The notes under the pieces: model-generated | The model's database searches: none | The model's input: the letters and a program-made list of their open reading frames with translations, nothing else | Told to the model about the DNA's origin: nothing | NCBI GenBank assembly: GCA_026392465.1 | Contig: JAPLCA010000013.1 | Location: 1-64,000 of the forward strand | DNA: 64,000 nucleotides | Reading direction: 5' to 3' | From: Propionibacteriales bacterium | GTDB taxonomy: Bacteria; Actinomycetota; Actinomycetes; Propionibacteriales; Nocardioidaceae | In this document: piece after piece, positions 35,213 through 44,434 of the stretch | Position numbering within the stretch: the stretch's first letter is position 1 | Layout: each line of letters begins with the position of its first letter | Program-made: the position numbers and the translations under genes

Positions 35213-36358
35213 TCAGCCGACGCGGGTCGCCCTCGGACCGTCGAACGCGCGCGACAGCAGCAGGATCGGCGCGACCAGCACGAGCGGCACGAGGAACGCC
35301 ACCCGCAGCCAGCCACCCTGCGCGACGGCACCGATCACCGCTCCACCGAGGATCGCGCCCACGTAGTTGGCGATGTTCATGCGGGCGATGGCCGCGTCGG
35401 CGGCCTCCGGGGGGACGGCGGCGCCGACGGCAGCGAACGCGAGCGGGGCGATGACTGCGATCCCGAGGCCGGCGACGAGGAAGCCGGGCACGGCGAGCAC
35501 CGCGACCGGCGCGGCCAGCACGACGGCGAAGCCGACGACACCGAGGAACGCACCGCCCGCGACCACCCGGGATGCACCCACCCTGCGCACGAGCTGGTCG
35601 CCGAGGAGTCGCGAGACCAGGGCACCGACCTGGTACGCCGCGTACCCGAGCGGGACCAGCCAGCTCGCCGCGCCGAGCGCCTGCCGGAGGTACACCGCGC
35701 TCCACGAGCCGGTACCGGTGTCGGCCGCGTAGAACAGGCAGATCACCAGCCCGAAGACCAGCACCGGCCGCCAGGGGACGGGGATCGTCGCGGCTGCCGC
35801 GAGGTCGTCGACCTGCGACCCCGGCGCGTCCGGAGCCAGGTGCCGGGCCGACGCCACGGCGAGCGCGACGACCACGGCGGCGGCGACCGACAGTCCAGCG
35901 TCCAAGGGCAGCCCGAGGGCGGCGTACCCGGCGCCGGCGATGCCGCCGATGCTCCAGCACGCGTGGAACCCGGTCATCACGCTGCGACCCCGCAGTGCCT
36001 CGACCCGCACGCCCTGCATGTTCATCGTCGCGTCCACCCCGCCGAGCGCGACGCCGTAGACGGCGAAGGCGGCGACGAGCAGCGGGTACGAGGGCGCCCA
36101 GCCGACCAGGGCAGCCCCCGCGCCGATGCCCACCAGCGACGTCGTCAGGGCCGACCCGCTCGAGCGGCGGGTGGCCAGGACGCCCGCGAGCACGCTGCCG
36201 AACCCCGCCACGACGGCGACCAGCACCAGCAGCACGGTCACGTCGCCCTCGCCGAGGTCGAACCGGTCCTGCAGGCGCGGCGTCTGGGTGACGAGCGCGG
36301 CGAACGTGAAGCCCTGGAGCAGGAAGCCGGTGCTGACGGCGACGCGCGTCCGGTCCAT
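35213..36358 (-). CDS. Major facilitator superfamily transporter
   Basis: 381 residues with about twelve membrane segments. Near the N-terminus, GFLLQGFTFAALVTQTPRLQDRFDLGEGDVTVLL has the look of the YbjJ-like MFS subgroup, and FHACWSIGGIAGAGYAALG is another group landmark. The substrate is unknown. ATG 36358 has TACCCT 6 bases upstream (leaderless). It is co-directional with azoR but not in an operon, because it has its own promoter. Confidence 0.87.
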   Translation of the reverse strand: MDRTRVAVSTGFLLQGFTFAALVTQTPRLQDRFDLGEGDVTVLLVLVAVVAGFGSVLAGVLATRRSSGSALTTSLVGIGAGAALVGWAPSYPLLVAAFAVYGVALGGVDATMNMQGVRVEALRGRSVMTGFHACWSIGGIAGAGYAALGLPLDAGLSVAAAVVVALAVASARHLAPDAPGSQVDDLAAAATIPVPWRPVLVFGLVICLFYAADTGTGSWSAVYLRQALGAASWLVPLGYAAYQVGALVSRLLGDQLVRRVGASRVVAGGAFLGVVGFAVVLAAPVAVLAVPGFLVAGLGIAVIAPLAFAAVGAAVPPEAADAAIARMNIANYVGAILGGAVIGAVAQGGWLRVAFLVPLVLVAPILLLSRAFDGPRATRVG

Positions 36359-36403
36359 GCCGTCAGGGTAGGACGGCGGGAGGGTCGCGCGTCGCCTCCG
36401 AGC

Positions 36404-37063
36404 TCAGGCCACGGGACGCAGCTTGAGGGTCACCGACCGCCCGGCCGACCGCGCGGCCTCGTGGGACTCTGCCAGCTGCGCGCGGGCGAGGTCGCGCAGC
36501 TCTGCCATCTGCGGCGTGACGTCCGCCAGGGTCAGCTCGGTCTCGATCACGTCGAGGTCCAAGCCCCACACGTCCTCCAAGATGCGACGCAGGTAGGCGG
36601 TCGCGTGGTCCCAGCCCTCGCGCGGCGTGCCGGGGCCGTACCCGCCGCCCTTCGCCACCACCAGGAAGGCCGGACGTCCCTTCACGGTCTCCGTGCCGGG
36701 CGCGAAGCGCGGGTCCGTGATGACCGTGTCGATCCACAGCTTGAGGTGGGCGGCGACGCCGAAGTTGTACAGCGGCGCGGAGATGATCAGGGCGTCGGCG
36801 GCGGCCACCTCGTCGGCGAGCTCCGCGGCCAGGGCGCGCGCGGCACGCTGCTCCTCCGTCCACGTCTCCTCGGGCACGAAGCCGGCGAAGGCCGACGCGG
36901 CCCACGCGTCGCCGGGGAGGGGACGGGTGCCGACGTCACGGCGCACGACCGTCGTGCCGTCGCCCTCGGACTCGACGATCGCCTTCTCGAGCGTGTCGGC
37001 CACGGCGCGGCTGGTCGAGCCGTCGATGCGGATGCTGGAGTCCAGCCGGAAGATCGTGCTCAT
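36404..37063 (-). CDS. azoR: FMN-dependent NADH azoreductase
   Basis: 219 residues of the AzoR/AcpD flavodoxin-like family: RLDSSIRIDGSTSRAVADTL at the N-terminus, SAPLYNFGVAAHLKLWIDTV at the FMN site and VVAKGGGYGPGTPREGWDHATAYL. It reduces azo compounds and quinones with NADH. AGGAG is 5 bases before ATG 37063. It is divergent from a MarR-type gene, with an AT-rich promoter (TATGAT region) in between. The MarR protein probably controls it, perhaps in response to quinones or electrophiles. Confidence 0.9.
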   Translation of the reverse strand: MSTIFRLDSSIRIDGSTSRAVADTLEKAIVESEGDGTTVVRRDVGTRPLPGDAWAASAFAGFVPEETWTEEQRAARALAAELADEVAAADALIISAPLYNFGVAAHLKLWIDTVITDPRFAPGTETVKGRPAFLVVAKGGGYGPGTPREGWDHATAYLRRILEDVWGLDLDVIETELTLADVTPQMAELRDLARAQLAESHEAARSAGRSVTLKLRPVA

Positions 37064-37119
37064 GGGTACTCCTGGGTCAAGTGATAGTCTGCCACACAGA
37101 TCATATACATAAACGATGA

Positions 37120-37144
37120 TCGTGACGGGTGATCGTCGTCACGA
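37120..37144. promoter_or_regulatory. Candidate MarR operator
   Basis: TCGTGACG (37120-37127) and its complement CGTCACGA (37137-37144) lie in the azoR-marR spacer, over the expected -35 region of the marR promoter (-10 TACCCT at 37160-37165). Confidence 0.55.
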
Positions 37145-37171
37145 CCACCCGACGCCCGGTACCCTGGCCTC

Positions 37172-37645
37172 GTGAGCCCGACCCGCCCCGCCCCGAGCCG
37201 TGCCGACCTCGGCCAGGCGCTCGCGGCGGTCCTGCGGCGCTACCTCGAGGCGGCGCACGACGTGGTCGCCGAACTCCCAGGCGGCGCCCGCGGGTTCCAG
37301 GTGCTGTCGGTGGCGGGGTCCGAGGTGTGCAGCAACCAGGCGATGATCGCCTCCGACCTCGGCATCGACCGCACGGTCATGACCTACCTCGTCGACGACC
37401 TCGAACGTGCTGCCCTCGTGGAGCGCCGACCCGATCCCGCTGACCGACGCGCGCGCCGCGTGGTGCTCCTGCCCGAGGGCGAGCAGGTCCTGCGGGAGAC
37501 CTCCCGACGGATCGAGGAGGTCGAGCGGACCGTCCTGGGCGGTCTGTCCGACGCCGAGGCCGAGACCTTCAGGGCGCTGCTGACCCGGGTGGCCGGGGGC
37601 GGTGCCGACCCGTCGATCTGCTCGGGCGGCGTCCCGGAGTGCTGA
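37172..37645 (+). CDS. MarR-family transcriptional regulator
   Basis: 157 residues with a winged helix: NQAMIASDLGIDRTVMTYLVDDLERAALVERRPDPADRRARRVVL, the MarR recognition helix and wing. GTG 37172 has TACCCT 6 bases upstream. There are cysteines at the C-terminus (SICSGGVPEC) and one before the DNA-binding region (SEVCSNQ). These could sense oxidants, but that is only suggestive. It most likely represses the divergent azoreductase gene and itself. Confidence 0.9.
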   Translation: MSPTRPAPSRADLGQALAAVLRRYLEAAHDVVAELPGGARGFQVLSVAGSEVCSNQAMIASDLGIDRTVMTYLVDDLERAALVERRPDPADRRARRVVLLPEGEQVLRETSRRIEEVERTVLGGLSDAEAETFRALLTRVAGGGADPSICSGGVPEC

Positions 37646-37660
37646 ACGGCGGCCTCGCCG

Positions 37661-39136
37661 TCACTGGTACGTCACGAGGTCCGGCCGTGGATGCACGTCG
37701 CGCCAGGTCTGCGGCACGGTGAGCATGGGCTCGTCCTCGTCGAGGAAGTTCTTCCAGCCCCAGTGGACGCCCTGCGGGGAGCCCTGACGGATCGTGTTCC
37801 AGGTGCCGGTCTTCGCCCCCGGCGTGCCCTGGCCGTCGACGTGGACCACCGTCGAGAGCTCCGGGTGGCCGACGTCGAGCGTGCTGCGGTCGCGGATCAT
37901 CGACGTCGAGAACTGGTGGAGCACGAACAGCTTCTGGGGCAGCCGACGCTCGCGGGTCAGCTCGGCCAGCCAGTCGGCGACGGCGTTGACCTCGGAGGCC
38001 CGGACCGACCCGATCTGCGCGAGGTGCTTCTGGTCACGCGCGAGTCGCCACTCGGGGTCGAGCGCGAGCCCGACGTGCGGGTGCTCCAGCAGCGAGCGGT
38101 AGCGCTTGGCCTGCGTGAGGAAGTCGGTCCGACCCGGTTGCAGGTCGATGACCACGTACTGGCCGGCCTTCTCGGCGGCCTCCACGAGCGGCTCCAGGTC
38201 GGCGACGCTGCTCTCTGCCGAGTAGTCGCCGTCGTCGCCCGCCGAGGAGGAGGCGACGGTCGCGATGATCTCCAGCGCCGGCACCACGGGCTGGTCCGAC
38301 AGCTTCTGGTACTGCTGCGCCAGTCGGGCGGCGCGGCGCACCGTGGCCGTGGTGTCCTGCTCGCCGAGCAGCCCGAGCGAGGGGGTTCCGGGGTGGCCGT
38401 ACAGGGCGACCACGTGGCGCCCGGGGAACACCAGCAGACCGCCCCCGGGCTGGGTCAGGTCGCGGCGCACCGCGGTGACCTCGTAGCCCAGCCCGCGCCG
38501 GAACATCCTCCCGACGCCGACCACGGGAGCCTCGGGCTGCTCACGCAGGGCACGGATCGCCCGACGGTCCGCGCGCGGGTCGCCGCCCTTCACGCCGACG
38601 ACGGTCGCGCCCGCAGCCCGGGCGGTGCCGACGGAGGCGAGGTCGGTGCGCGGGGCGTGGACGAGCACGACCACGTCCCGCCCGTCAGACGAGGTGCGGG
38701 GCACGCGGGCCACGGCGCGGTCGACGTCGGCCTGGTCGTCGCCGACGAAACGACGTCCGGGCAGGTCGGGCCAGTCGGCGTCCTTCGGCCCGACGGCGAG
38801 CGTCGTACGCACGCCGAGACGGTCGAGCTCACCGCGCGTGGTGGGACCGACCAGCAGCATCGGGACGCCGAGTCGTTCGGCGACCTTCACGGACCGTTGC
38901 TGCGACCGGGCGCTGCGGGCCGACACGACCGCCACCGCCGACCGCTCGAACAACCGCCGCGAGGTGCCCACGGCGTTCTGCGCGGGCGTGTGGCCGGCCA
39001 CGACGTCGATCGCGCGCGACGGCGTGCGGAACGTCGCCGTCGCGTCGCCGTCCCCGTCGTGACCGCCGGTGCAGGCGGTGAGCAGGAGGAGCGACGCGGC
39101 GAGCACGGTGGCGCTGCGTGTGACCCGAGATCGCAT
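37661..39136 (-). CDS. Lipoprotein of unknown function
   Basis: 491 residues from ATG 39136, set by TACCGT 6 bases upstream and by the lipoprotein signal TVLAASLLLLTAC. The mature N-terminal half resembles repeats of the cell-wall-binding type 2 pattern (RLFERSAVAVVSARS...LGVPMLLVGP...GVRTTLAVGP). The C-terminal half has barrel-like motifs: YVVIDLQPGRTDFL, LLEHPHVGLALDPEWRL and WGWKNFLDEDEP, suggestive of a glycosidase-like TIM barrel. No catalytic function can be assigned. The longer open frame overlaps the dedA gene and is not real. Confidence 0.75.
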   Translation of the reverse strand: MRSRVTRSATVLAASLLLLTACTGGHDGDGDATATFRTPSRAIDVVAGHTPAQNAVGTSRRLFERSAVAVVSARSARSQQRSVKVAERLGVPMLLVGPTTRGELDRLGVRTTLAVGPKDADWPDLPGRRFVGDDQADVDRAVARVPRTSSDGRDVVVLVHAPRTDLASVGTARAAGATVVGVKGGDPRADRRAIRALREQPEAPVVGVGRMFRRGLGYEVTAVRRDLTQPGGGLLVFPGRHVVALYGHPGTPSLGLLGEQDTTATVRRAARLAQQYQKLSDQPVVPALEIIATVASSSAGDDGDYSAESSVADLEPLVEAAEKAGQYVVIDLQPGRTDFLTQAKRYRSLLEHPHVGLALDPEWRLARDQKHLAQIGSVRASEVNAVADWLAELTRERRLPQKLFVLHQFSTSMIRDRSTLDVGHPELSTVVHVDGQGTPGAKTGTWNTIRQGSPQGVHWGWKNFLDEDEPMLTVPQTWRDVHPRPDLVTYQ

Positions 39137-39200
39137 ACTGCGACGGTAGCCCCGGCGCCACGTCGGCCCCGGCTCGGGTGCGCGCAGGTACCCTCGCCTG

Positions 39201-39881
39201 GTGATCAGCGCAGCCGTGACGTCCGCTCTCGTGCAGTCCGCCAGCTCGACGGGTCCGGACAGCGGTCTGGCTGGTCTGACGGTCGACCTGATGGAGAAGC
39301 TGGGCCTGTTCGGTGTCGCCCTCGCGGTCGGCGCCGACAACATCTTTCCCCCGATCCCGAGCGAGATCATCCTGCCGCTGGCGGGCTTCGCTGCCGCGCA
39401 GGGCACGTTCAGCCTCGCGGGCGCCCTGTTCGCGACCACGGCGGGCTCGGTCATCGGCGCGGCGATCCTGTACTGGCTGGGCCGCGCGTACGGCCGTGAG
39501 CGGACGGTGTGGGTGTTCGAGAAGGTGCCGCTGCTGAAGGTCAGCGACCTCGAGCGGACGGAGGCGTGGTTCGCGAAGCACGGCACGAAGGCGATCTTCT
39601 TCGGTCGGATGGTGCCGATCTTCCGCAGCCTGATCTCCCTGCCCGCCGGCGTGGAGCGGATGTCGTTCGGCCTGTTCCTGACCCTGACGACGGCGGGCAG
39701 CCTGATCTGGAACAGCATCTTCGTGGTCGCCGGCTACCGGCTGGGCGAGAACTGGGAGCAGGTCGAGCCCTACGCCGACACGTTTCAGAAGCTGGTGATC
39801 CTGGCGGTGCTGCTCGTCATCGCCGTGTTCGTGGTGGTGCGGGTGCGTCAGCTGCCGCGGTACCCGCGTCGCCCCCAGTGA
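39201..39881 (+). CDS. DedA-family membrane protein
   Basis: 226 residues with the DedA/VTT fold: ADNIFPPIPSEIILPLAGFAAAQG, FGRMVPIFRSLISLPAGVERM and SLIWNSIFVVAGYRLG. Conserved acidic and arginine residues of the family (E in PSE, R in GRMVP.FRS) are present. Some DedA proteins act as undecaprenyl-phosphate or phosphatidylethanolamine flippases. GTG 39201 follows TACCCT by 6 bases. Its stop overlaps the next start (GTGA). Confidence 0.92.
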   Translation: MISAAVTSALVQSASSTGPDSGLAGLTVDLMEKLGLFGVALAVGADNIFPPIPSEIILPLAGFAAAQGTFSLAGALFATTAGSVIGAAILYWLGRAYGRERTVWVFEKVPLLKVSDLERTEAWFAKHGTKAIFFGRMVPIFRSLISLPAGVERMSFGLFLTLTTAGSLIWNSIFVVAGYRLGENWEQVEPYADTFQKLVILAVLLVIAVFVVVRVRQLPRYPRRPQ

Positions 39882-40810
39882 ACGACGGTCCAGCGACTGA
39901 CGCACCCGTGAGCGACGGCCCCGTGACGGCGCGACGGATCGCGTCGCTGCTGCCGTCGGCGACGGAGATCGTCTACGTCCTGGGCCTGCAGGATCGACTG
40001 GTGGCCGTGACCTTCGAGTGCGACGAGCCGGCGGCGGCGCGGTCGGAGCACCGGGTGGTGGTGACGGGCGCGGACACCAGCGGGTGGACGCCGGCGGAGA
40101 TCGACTCCTACGTCCGCGCGCGTCGGGCCGACGGTGTCGACCTGTACACGCTCGACGAGGGTGCTCTCGCCGACGTCGATCCCGACCTGGTGCTGACCCA
40201 GGACCTGTGCCGGGTGTGCGCGCTGCCGACCGACCGGGTCGACGAGGCGTTGGCGCACCTCGGCTGCCGTGCCGACGTGGTGACGCTCGATCCCCACACG
40301 CTGGATGACGTGTTCGTGTCGGTGGAGCGGGTGGCGGCTGCGGCTGGTGTCGTCGACTGCGGCCGTGCGGTGGTGGCGGGCCTGCGCGGGCGTCTGGCGG
40401 AGGTCGAGGCCCGGGTGGCCGACCGACGTCGCCCGCGCGTGGCGGTGGTGGAGTGGGTGGACCCGTTGTTCACCGGAGGTCACTGGATCCCCGACCAGGT
40501 GGCGGCGGCCGGCGGCGATCCGGTCGGCATGCACGCCGGGACGCCGTCGGGTCCGTCGGGCTGGGACGCGCTGCGGGCGGAGCGTCCCGAGGTGGTGCTG
40601 GTGGCACCGTGCGGCTTCGGCCTCGACGGCGCCGCCGAGCAGGCCGAGGTCGTCGTGCGGGAGCTCCCGGACACCCAGGTGTGGGCGGTCGACGGCAACG
40701 CGGTCGTCGTGCGACCCGGTCCGCGACTCGTGGACGGTGTCGAGGCGTTCGCGTCGGTCCTGCACCCGGAGGTCTTCGACCAGTCCGCACTGGTCCGTCG
40801 AGTGCGGTAG
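39878..40810 (+). CDS. BtuF-like cobalamin-binding protein without signal peptide
   Basis: 310 residues of the periplasmic binding fold, helical backbone class. IASLLPSATEIVYVLGLQDRLVAVTFECD and VDLYTLDEGALADVDPDLVLTQDLCRVCA match BtuF-like proteins. There is no signal peptide or lipobox, so a cytosolic role is likely, unlike true BtuF. GTG 39878 overlaps the dedA stop; GTG 39908 is an alternative. No B12 transporter genes are nearby. Cytosolic homologues are widespread, and their ligand is unproven. Confidence 0.8.
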   Translation: MNDGPATDAPVSDGPVTARRIASLLPSATEIVYVLGLQDRLVAVTFECDEPAAARSEHRVVVTGADTSGWTPAEIDSYVRARRADGVDLYTLDEGALADVDPDLVLTQDLCRVCALPTDRVDEALAHLGCRADVVTLDPHTLDDVFVSVERVAAAAGVVDCGRAVVAGLRGRLAEVEARVADRRRPRVAVVEWVDPLFTGGHWIPDQVAAAGGDPVGMHAGTPSGPSGWDALRAERPEVVLVAPCGFGLDGAAEQAEVVVRELPDTQVWAVDGNAVVVRPGPRLVDGVEAFASVLHPEVFDQSALVRRVR

Positions 40811-40814
40811 GGCG

Positions 40815-42030
40815 TCAGCCGGCGCGGGCGTGCCGGGGGTGGGACTTGGTGCGGGTGCGCAGGGTGCGGTGGGTCTGGTGCGTGTGGGGGTCGATGGTGA
40901 AGAACCCCTGATGGACTGCCGCGTGCTCCCCCACCGCTACGCGCCCTGTGTGGGGGACCCCCAGTCTCGGACACAGCCCGATGAGGTTGGCGAGGTCGGT
41001 GGCGCCGCCTTCGGACCAGTACTCGATGTGGTGGTAGCCGGCTCGCGCTCGTTCCTCGCGCTCGGCGCACAGCTCGCTGGCGCTCGCTGAGGACCGGCTG
41101 CCGGGCTTCGCCCGGTTGGCTCACTGTGCGGTGGGTGCGGCCGACGTCGAGGGTGGCGTGTCTGCCGGCGGTGAGGATGGGGGTGAGGTCGCTGTCGCAG
41201 AGCATCTGCTGGAGCTGGGCGGGGCCGATGGTCCCGAATCCGGCGAGCTCGGCGGTCGCGGTGTCCGCGTCCTGGGCGAGGTCGGCGAGGTTGGCGGCGA
41301 GGGTGACGTGTGGGCGCACGCCCTTGTCCTGGGGCAGGCCTGAGTCGAGGATGCCGGTGAGGAGCTGGTCGAGGGCGGTCACGCGGCGGACGCTGACGGG
41401 GCGCTCGTCCTCGGCGCAGGTGGGGGCGGAGAGTGACTGCAGGACGGTGCGGAACTTGGCGCCGGTGTCGGCGGGCAGGAACCCGGTGAGGTGGACGCCG
41501 TCGCCGACGGGGGTGAGGGTGATGTCGTGGCGGTCCATGCCCTTGATCCAGGCCTCGTCGAGGTCGTCGGGGTGGGCGGTCTCACGCAGCTTCTTGACGG
41601 CCTTGCGGATCTGGACCGGCTCGGCCCGCTCGGCCAGGCGCAGCATCCAGTCCATCGAGCGCTCGACGACCATCGGGTCGATGTGCTTCGCGGCGTACGT
41701 GAACGCGTCGACATGGTCCAGGGAGACGGCTCCCTCGACGGCCAGCGACTCCAGGTCGGGCATGTCCCGCAGGGTCCGACCGGAGCGGACCAGCTGACCC
41801 GCCTGCTTGCCGTCGAGGTGGAGCTGGTCACGCAGCCAGTTCTTCAGGCTCGAGCAGCCCTCGGCCTCGAAGTCCCGGCGCTCGTCCATCTCCGCGACCA
41901 GAGCCACCTTCTCGCCGTCGATCGCGTTCGAGACTCCCTGCAGCAGCCGCAGCGCATCGGTGGTCGTCGGGTAGGTCCGCAGCTCGGCAGCGACGGCCTC
42001 GAGCCGGTCGGCTAGCTGGGCGCTGGACAT
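40815..42030 (-). pseudogene. DUF222/13E12-family HNH endonuclease, frameshifted
   Basis: The 5' part encodes a clear DUF222 protein (MSSAQLADRLEAVAAELRTY, ATG 42030 with TATAGT 6 bases upstream) up to LDVGRTHRTVSQ. The HNH motif continues in another frame (CAEREERARAGYHHIEYWSEGG, then TDLANLIGLC), ending at TGA 40815. The segment that normally holds the first zinc cysteines (a C..C before the HH) is missing. A deletion plus frameshift near 41.08-41.10 kb is the simplest reading. Read straight through, the frame runs senselessly to 40480 over the neighbouring gene. Confidence 0.85.
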
Positions 42031-42140
42031 ACCCCTACTATACCGAACACATAAGCGAAAGAACACGGACCAAGGCCCTACTTTCAGCGAGGCCAAGGTC
42101 ACCGGGTGCCGACCGACCGCGACCGTCGTAGCCTCGGGAC

Positions 42141-43595
42141 ATGACCTCCTCCGCACTGCCCGACGTCCCCACACAGCTCTTCATCGGCGGCTCTTGGCGG
42201 GACGCGAGCGGGGGTGCGACGTTCGCGGTCGAGAACCCTGCGGACGGCTCGACGCTGGTGGAGGTGGCGAACGGGACGGTCGAGGACGGCAAGGCGGCCA
42301 TCGACGCCGCCGTCGCCGCTCAGCCGGAGTGGGCGAAGGTGCCGCCGCGCGACCGCGGGGAGATCCTGCGGTCGGCGTTCGAGACCGTCGTCGGCCGGGC
42401 CGAGGAGCTCGCCACGATCATGACGCTCGAGATGGGCAAGCCGCTCAGCGAGAGCCAGGCCGAGATCACCTACGGCGCGGAGTTCCTGCGCTGGTTCTCC
42501 GAGGAGGCCGTGCGCGTCTCGGGCCGCTACTCGGTGGCCCCGAACGGCGCGACCCGTCTGCTCACCCTCAAGCAGCCCGTCGGTCCGTGCCTGATGATCA
42601 CCCCCTGGAACTTCCCGCTCGCCATGGGCACCCGCAAGATCGCGCCCGCGATCGCCGCCGGCTGCACGATGGTGGTGAAGCCCGCCGGCCTCACTCCGCT
42701 CACCATGCTGTGGCTGGCGAAGGTGCTGGAGGAGTCGGGCGTCCCCGAGGGCGTGCTCAACGTGGTGACGACGAAGAGCACTGGCGAGGTGATGGAGCCG
42801 ATCATCCGGGACCCCCGTCTGCGCAAGCTGACGTTCACCGGCTCCACGGAGGTCGGCCGCAGCCTCGTGGAGCAGAGCGCGGAGGGGCTGCTGCGGGTGT
42901 CGATGGAGCTCGGCGGCAACGCCCCGTTCCTCGTCTTCGCCGACGCCGACGTCGATGCGGCGGTCGAGGGCGCGATGCTCGCGAAGATGCGCAACATCGG
43001 CGAGGCGTGCACGGCGGCCAACCGGTTCATCGTCCACGCCGACGTCGCCGAGGAGTTCTCGACGAAGCTCGCCGAGAAGATGGGGTCCCTGAAGATCGGC
43101 CCCGGCCTCGAGGACGACGTCAAGGTCGGCCCGCTCGTGGAGGAGAAGCAGCGCGACAAGGTCGCCGAGCTCGTCGACGACGCCGTCGACCAGGGCGCCA
43201 CCGTCGTCACCGGTGGCCAGGTGCCCGACGGTCCCGGCTGGTTCTACCCGCCGACCGTCCTCACCGACGTGCCGCTGTCGGCGAAGGTGGCCACGGAGGA
43301 GATCTTCGGCCCGGTCGCCCCCATCTTCACCTTCACCGACGACGACGACGCGATCCGCATGGCCAACGACACCGAGTACGGTCTCGTCGCCTACGCCTTC
43401 ACCACCGACTACGCCCGCGCCGTGAAGGTCTACGAGGGCCTCGAGACCGGCATGGTCGGCCTGAACCAGGGCATCGTCTCGAACCCGGCCGCCCCGTTCG
43501 GCGGCGTCAAGGCCTCCGGCTTCGGCCGCGAGGGCGGCGCCGAGGGCATCGAGGAGTACCTGGAGACGAAGTACGTCGGCCTCGGCGGACTCTGA
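42141..43595 (+). CDS. gabD: NAD(P)-dependent succinate-semialdehyde dehydrogenase-like aldehyde dehydrogenase
   Basis: 484 residues of the aldehyde dehydrogenase superfamily, closest in pattern to GabD. NADP-binding PWNFPLAMGTRKIAPAIAAG, the glycine motif TFTGSTEVGRSL, general base Glu in MELGGNAPF and nucleophile Cys in NIGEACTAANRF are all visible. It would oxidise succinic semialdehyde or similar aldehydes; the substrate is inferred. ATG 42141 has TAGCCT 6 bases upstream. No GABA aminotransferase gene is adjacent. Confidence 0.88.
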   Translation: MTSSALPDVPTQLFIGGSWRDASGGATFAVENPADGSTLVEVANGTVEDGKAAIDAAVAAQPEWAKVPPRDRGEILRSAFETVVGRAEELATIMTLEMGKPLSESQAEITYGAEFLRWFSEEAVRVSGRYSVAPNGATRLLTLKQPVGPCLMITPWNFPLAMGTRKIAPAIAAGCTMVVKPAGLTPLTMLWLAKVLEESGVPEGVLNVVTTKSTGEVMEPIIRDPRLRKLTFTGSTEVGRSLVEQSAEGLLRVSMELGGNAPFLVFADADVDAAVEGAMLAKMRNIGEACTAANRFIVHADVAEEFSTKLAEKMGSLKIGPGLEDDVKVGPLVEEKQRDKVAELVDDAVDQGATVVTGGQVPDGPGWFYPPTVLTDVPLSAKVATEEIFGPVAPIFTFTDDDDAIRMANDTEYGLVAYAFTTDYARAVKVYEGLETGMVGLNQGIVSNPAAPFGGVKASGFGREGGAEGIEEYLETKYVGLGGL

Positions 43596-43600
43596 CGCGG

Positions 43601-44434
43601 ATGGACGGCGCTGCGGTGGCGGCCGGTCGTCGTCACTCGGTGGGTCTGCGACGAGGTGGCACCGTCGTGGCCGCAGGTCGCCCCGGTTCGCAGGAATGCT
43701 CCGTCGAGGGATGGAGCGGCATCGTGGCCGTCGCGGCTGGGAACGTCCACGCAGCCCGCAACACGGGCCGGTCGCACACGGTGGGCCTGTGCGCCGACGG
43801 CACGGTGGTGGCGACCGGCTGGAACGGCGACGGCCAGTGCGACGTCGCGGGATGGGCGGACGTGGTCGGCGTCGCGGCCGGGTGGCGACGCACTCTCGGT
43901 GTCACGTCCGACGGTCGGGTCCTCGCTGCCGGTCGGTGGGAGGACAGGGCGTGCGAGGTCGACGCGTGGCGCGACGTCATCGCCGTCGCGGCCGGTGACT
44001 GGCACTCCGTCGGGCTGCGGTACGACGGGACGGTGGTCGCGGTCGGCAACGACACACGAGGGCAGTGCGACGTCTCCGGCTGGCGTGGTGTCCGCTCGGT
44101 GTCTGCGGGCTACCTGCACACGGTGGCGGTGGACCACCAGGGACGAGTGCTGGCCACGGGCGACGTTCGCTGCGGTGTCACCGAGGTTGCCACGTGGCGT
44201 GACATCGTCGAGGTGAGCGCCGGAAGCCTGCACGTCCTCGGCCTCGACGCCGGGGGCCGGGTGCACGTCGCGGGCGCAGCGAGGTCAGACCATGCCGACG
44301 TCGAACGATGGCGTGACGTCGTCGCTGTGGCCGCCGGCGCCGAGCACAGTCTCGGTCTACTCGAGGACGGACGCGTCGTGTCGACCGGCTCGGCGGCGGA
44401 CGGTCGGCGGGCGACGACCGGGTGGACGCTCTAG
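43601..44434 (+). CDS. RCC1-like repeat protein
   Basis: 277 residues built from about six repeats of roughly 40 residues of the form W-x-D-V-V-A-V-A-A-G-x-x-H-S-V-G-L-x-x-D-G-T-V-V-A-x-G-x-x-x-x-G-Q-C-D-V. This is the bacterial RCC1 (alpha-tubulin suppressor-like) beta-propeller. No signal peptide or membrane segment is seen. ATG 43601 lies 5 bases after the gabD stop, so co-transcription is likely. The function of such bacterial propellers is unknown; protein binding is the usual guess. The 3' end overlaps the convergent ABC gene by 4 bases. Confidence 0.87.
   Translation: MDGAAVAAGRRHSVGLRRGGTVVAAGRPGSQECSVEGWSGIVAVAAGNVHAARNTGRSHTVGLCADGTVVATGWNGDGQCDVAGWADVVGVAAGWRRTLGVTSDGRVLAAGRWEDRACEVDAWRDVIAVAAGDWHSVGLRYDGTVVAVGNDTRGQCDVSGWRGVRSVSAGYLHTVAVDHQGRVLATGDVRCGVTEVATWRDIVEVSAGSLHVLGLDAGGRVHVAGAARSDHADVERWRDVVAVAAGAEHSLGLLEDGRVVSTGSAADGRRATTGWTL

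Noticed and set aside
39137-39718. Upstream extension of the 37.7 kb lipoprotein gene
   Set aside because: It overlaps dedA on the other strand, and the lipoprotein signal plus TACCGT spacing set the start at 39136.
40480-40814. C-terminal continuation of the DUF222 protein into the BtuF-like gene
   Set aside because: This is the out-of-frame tail after the frameshift; its Pro/Arg/Ser composition matches an antisense shadow.
42194-44434. A 746-codon frame joining the gabD region to the RCC1 protein
   Set aside because: The first part is out of frame with gabD and shows no homology; only the part from ATG 43601 matches RCC1 repeats.
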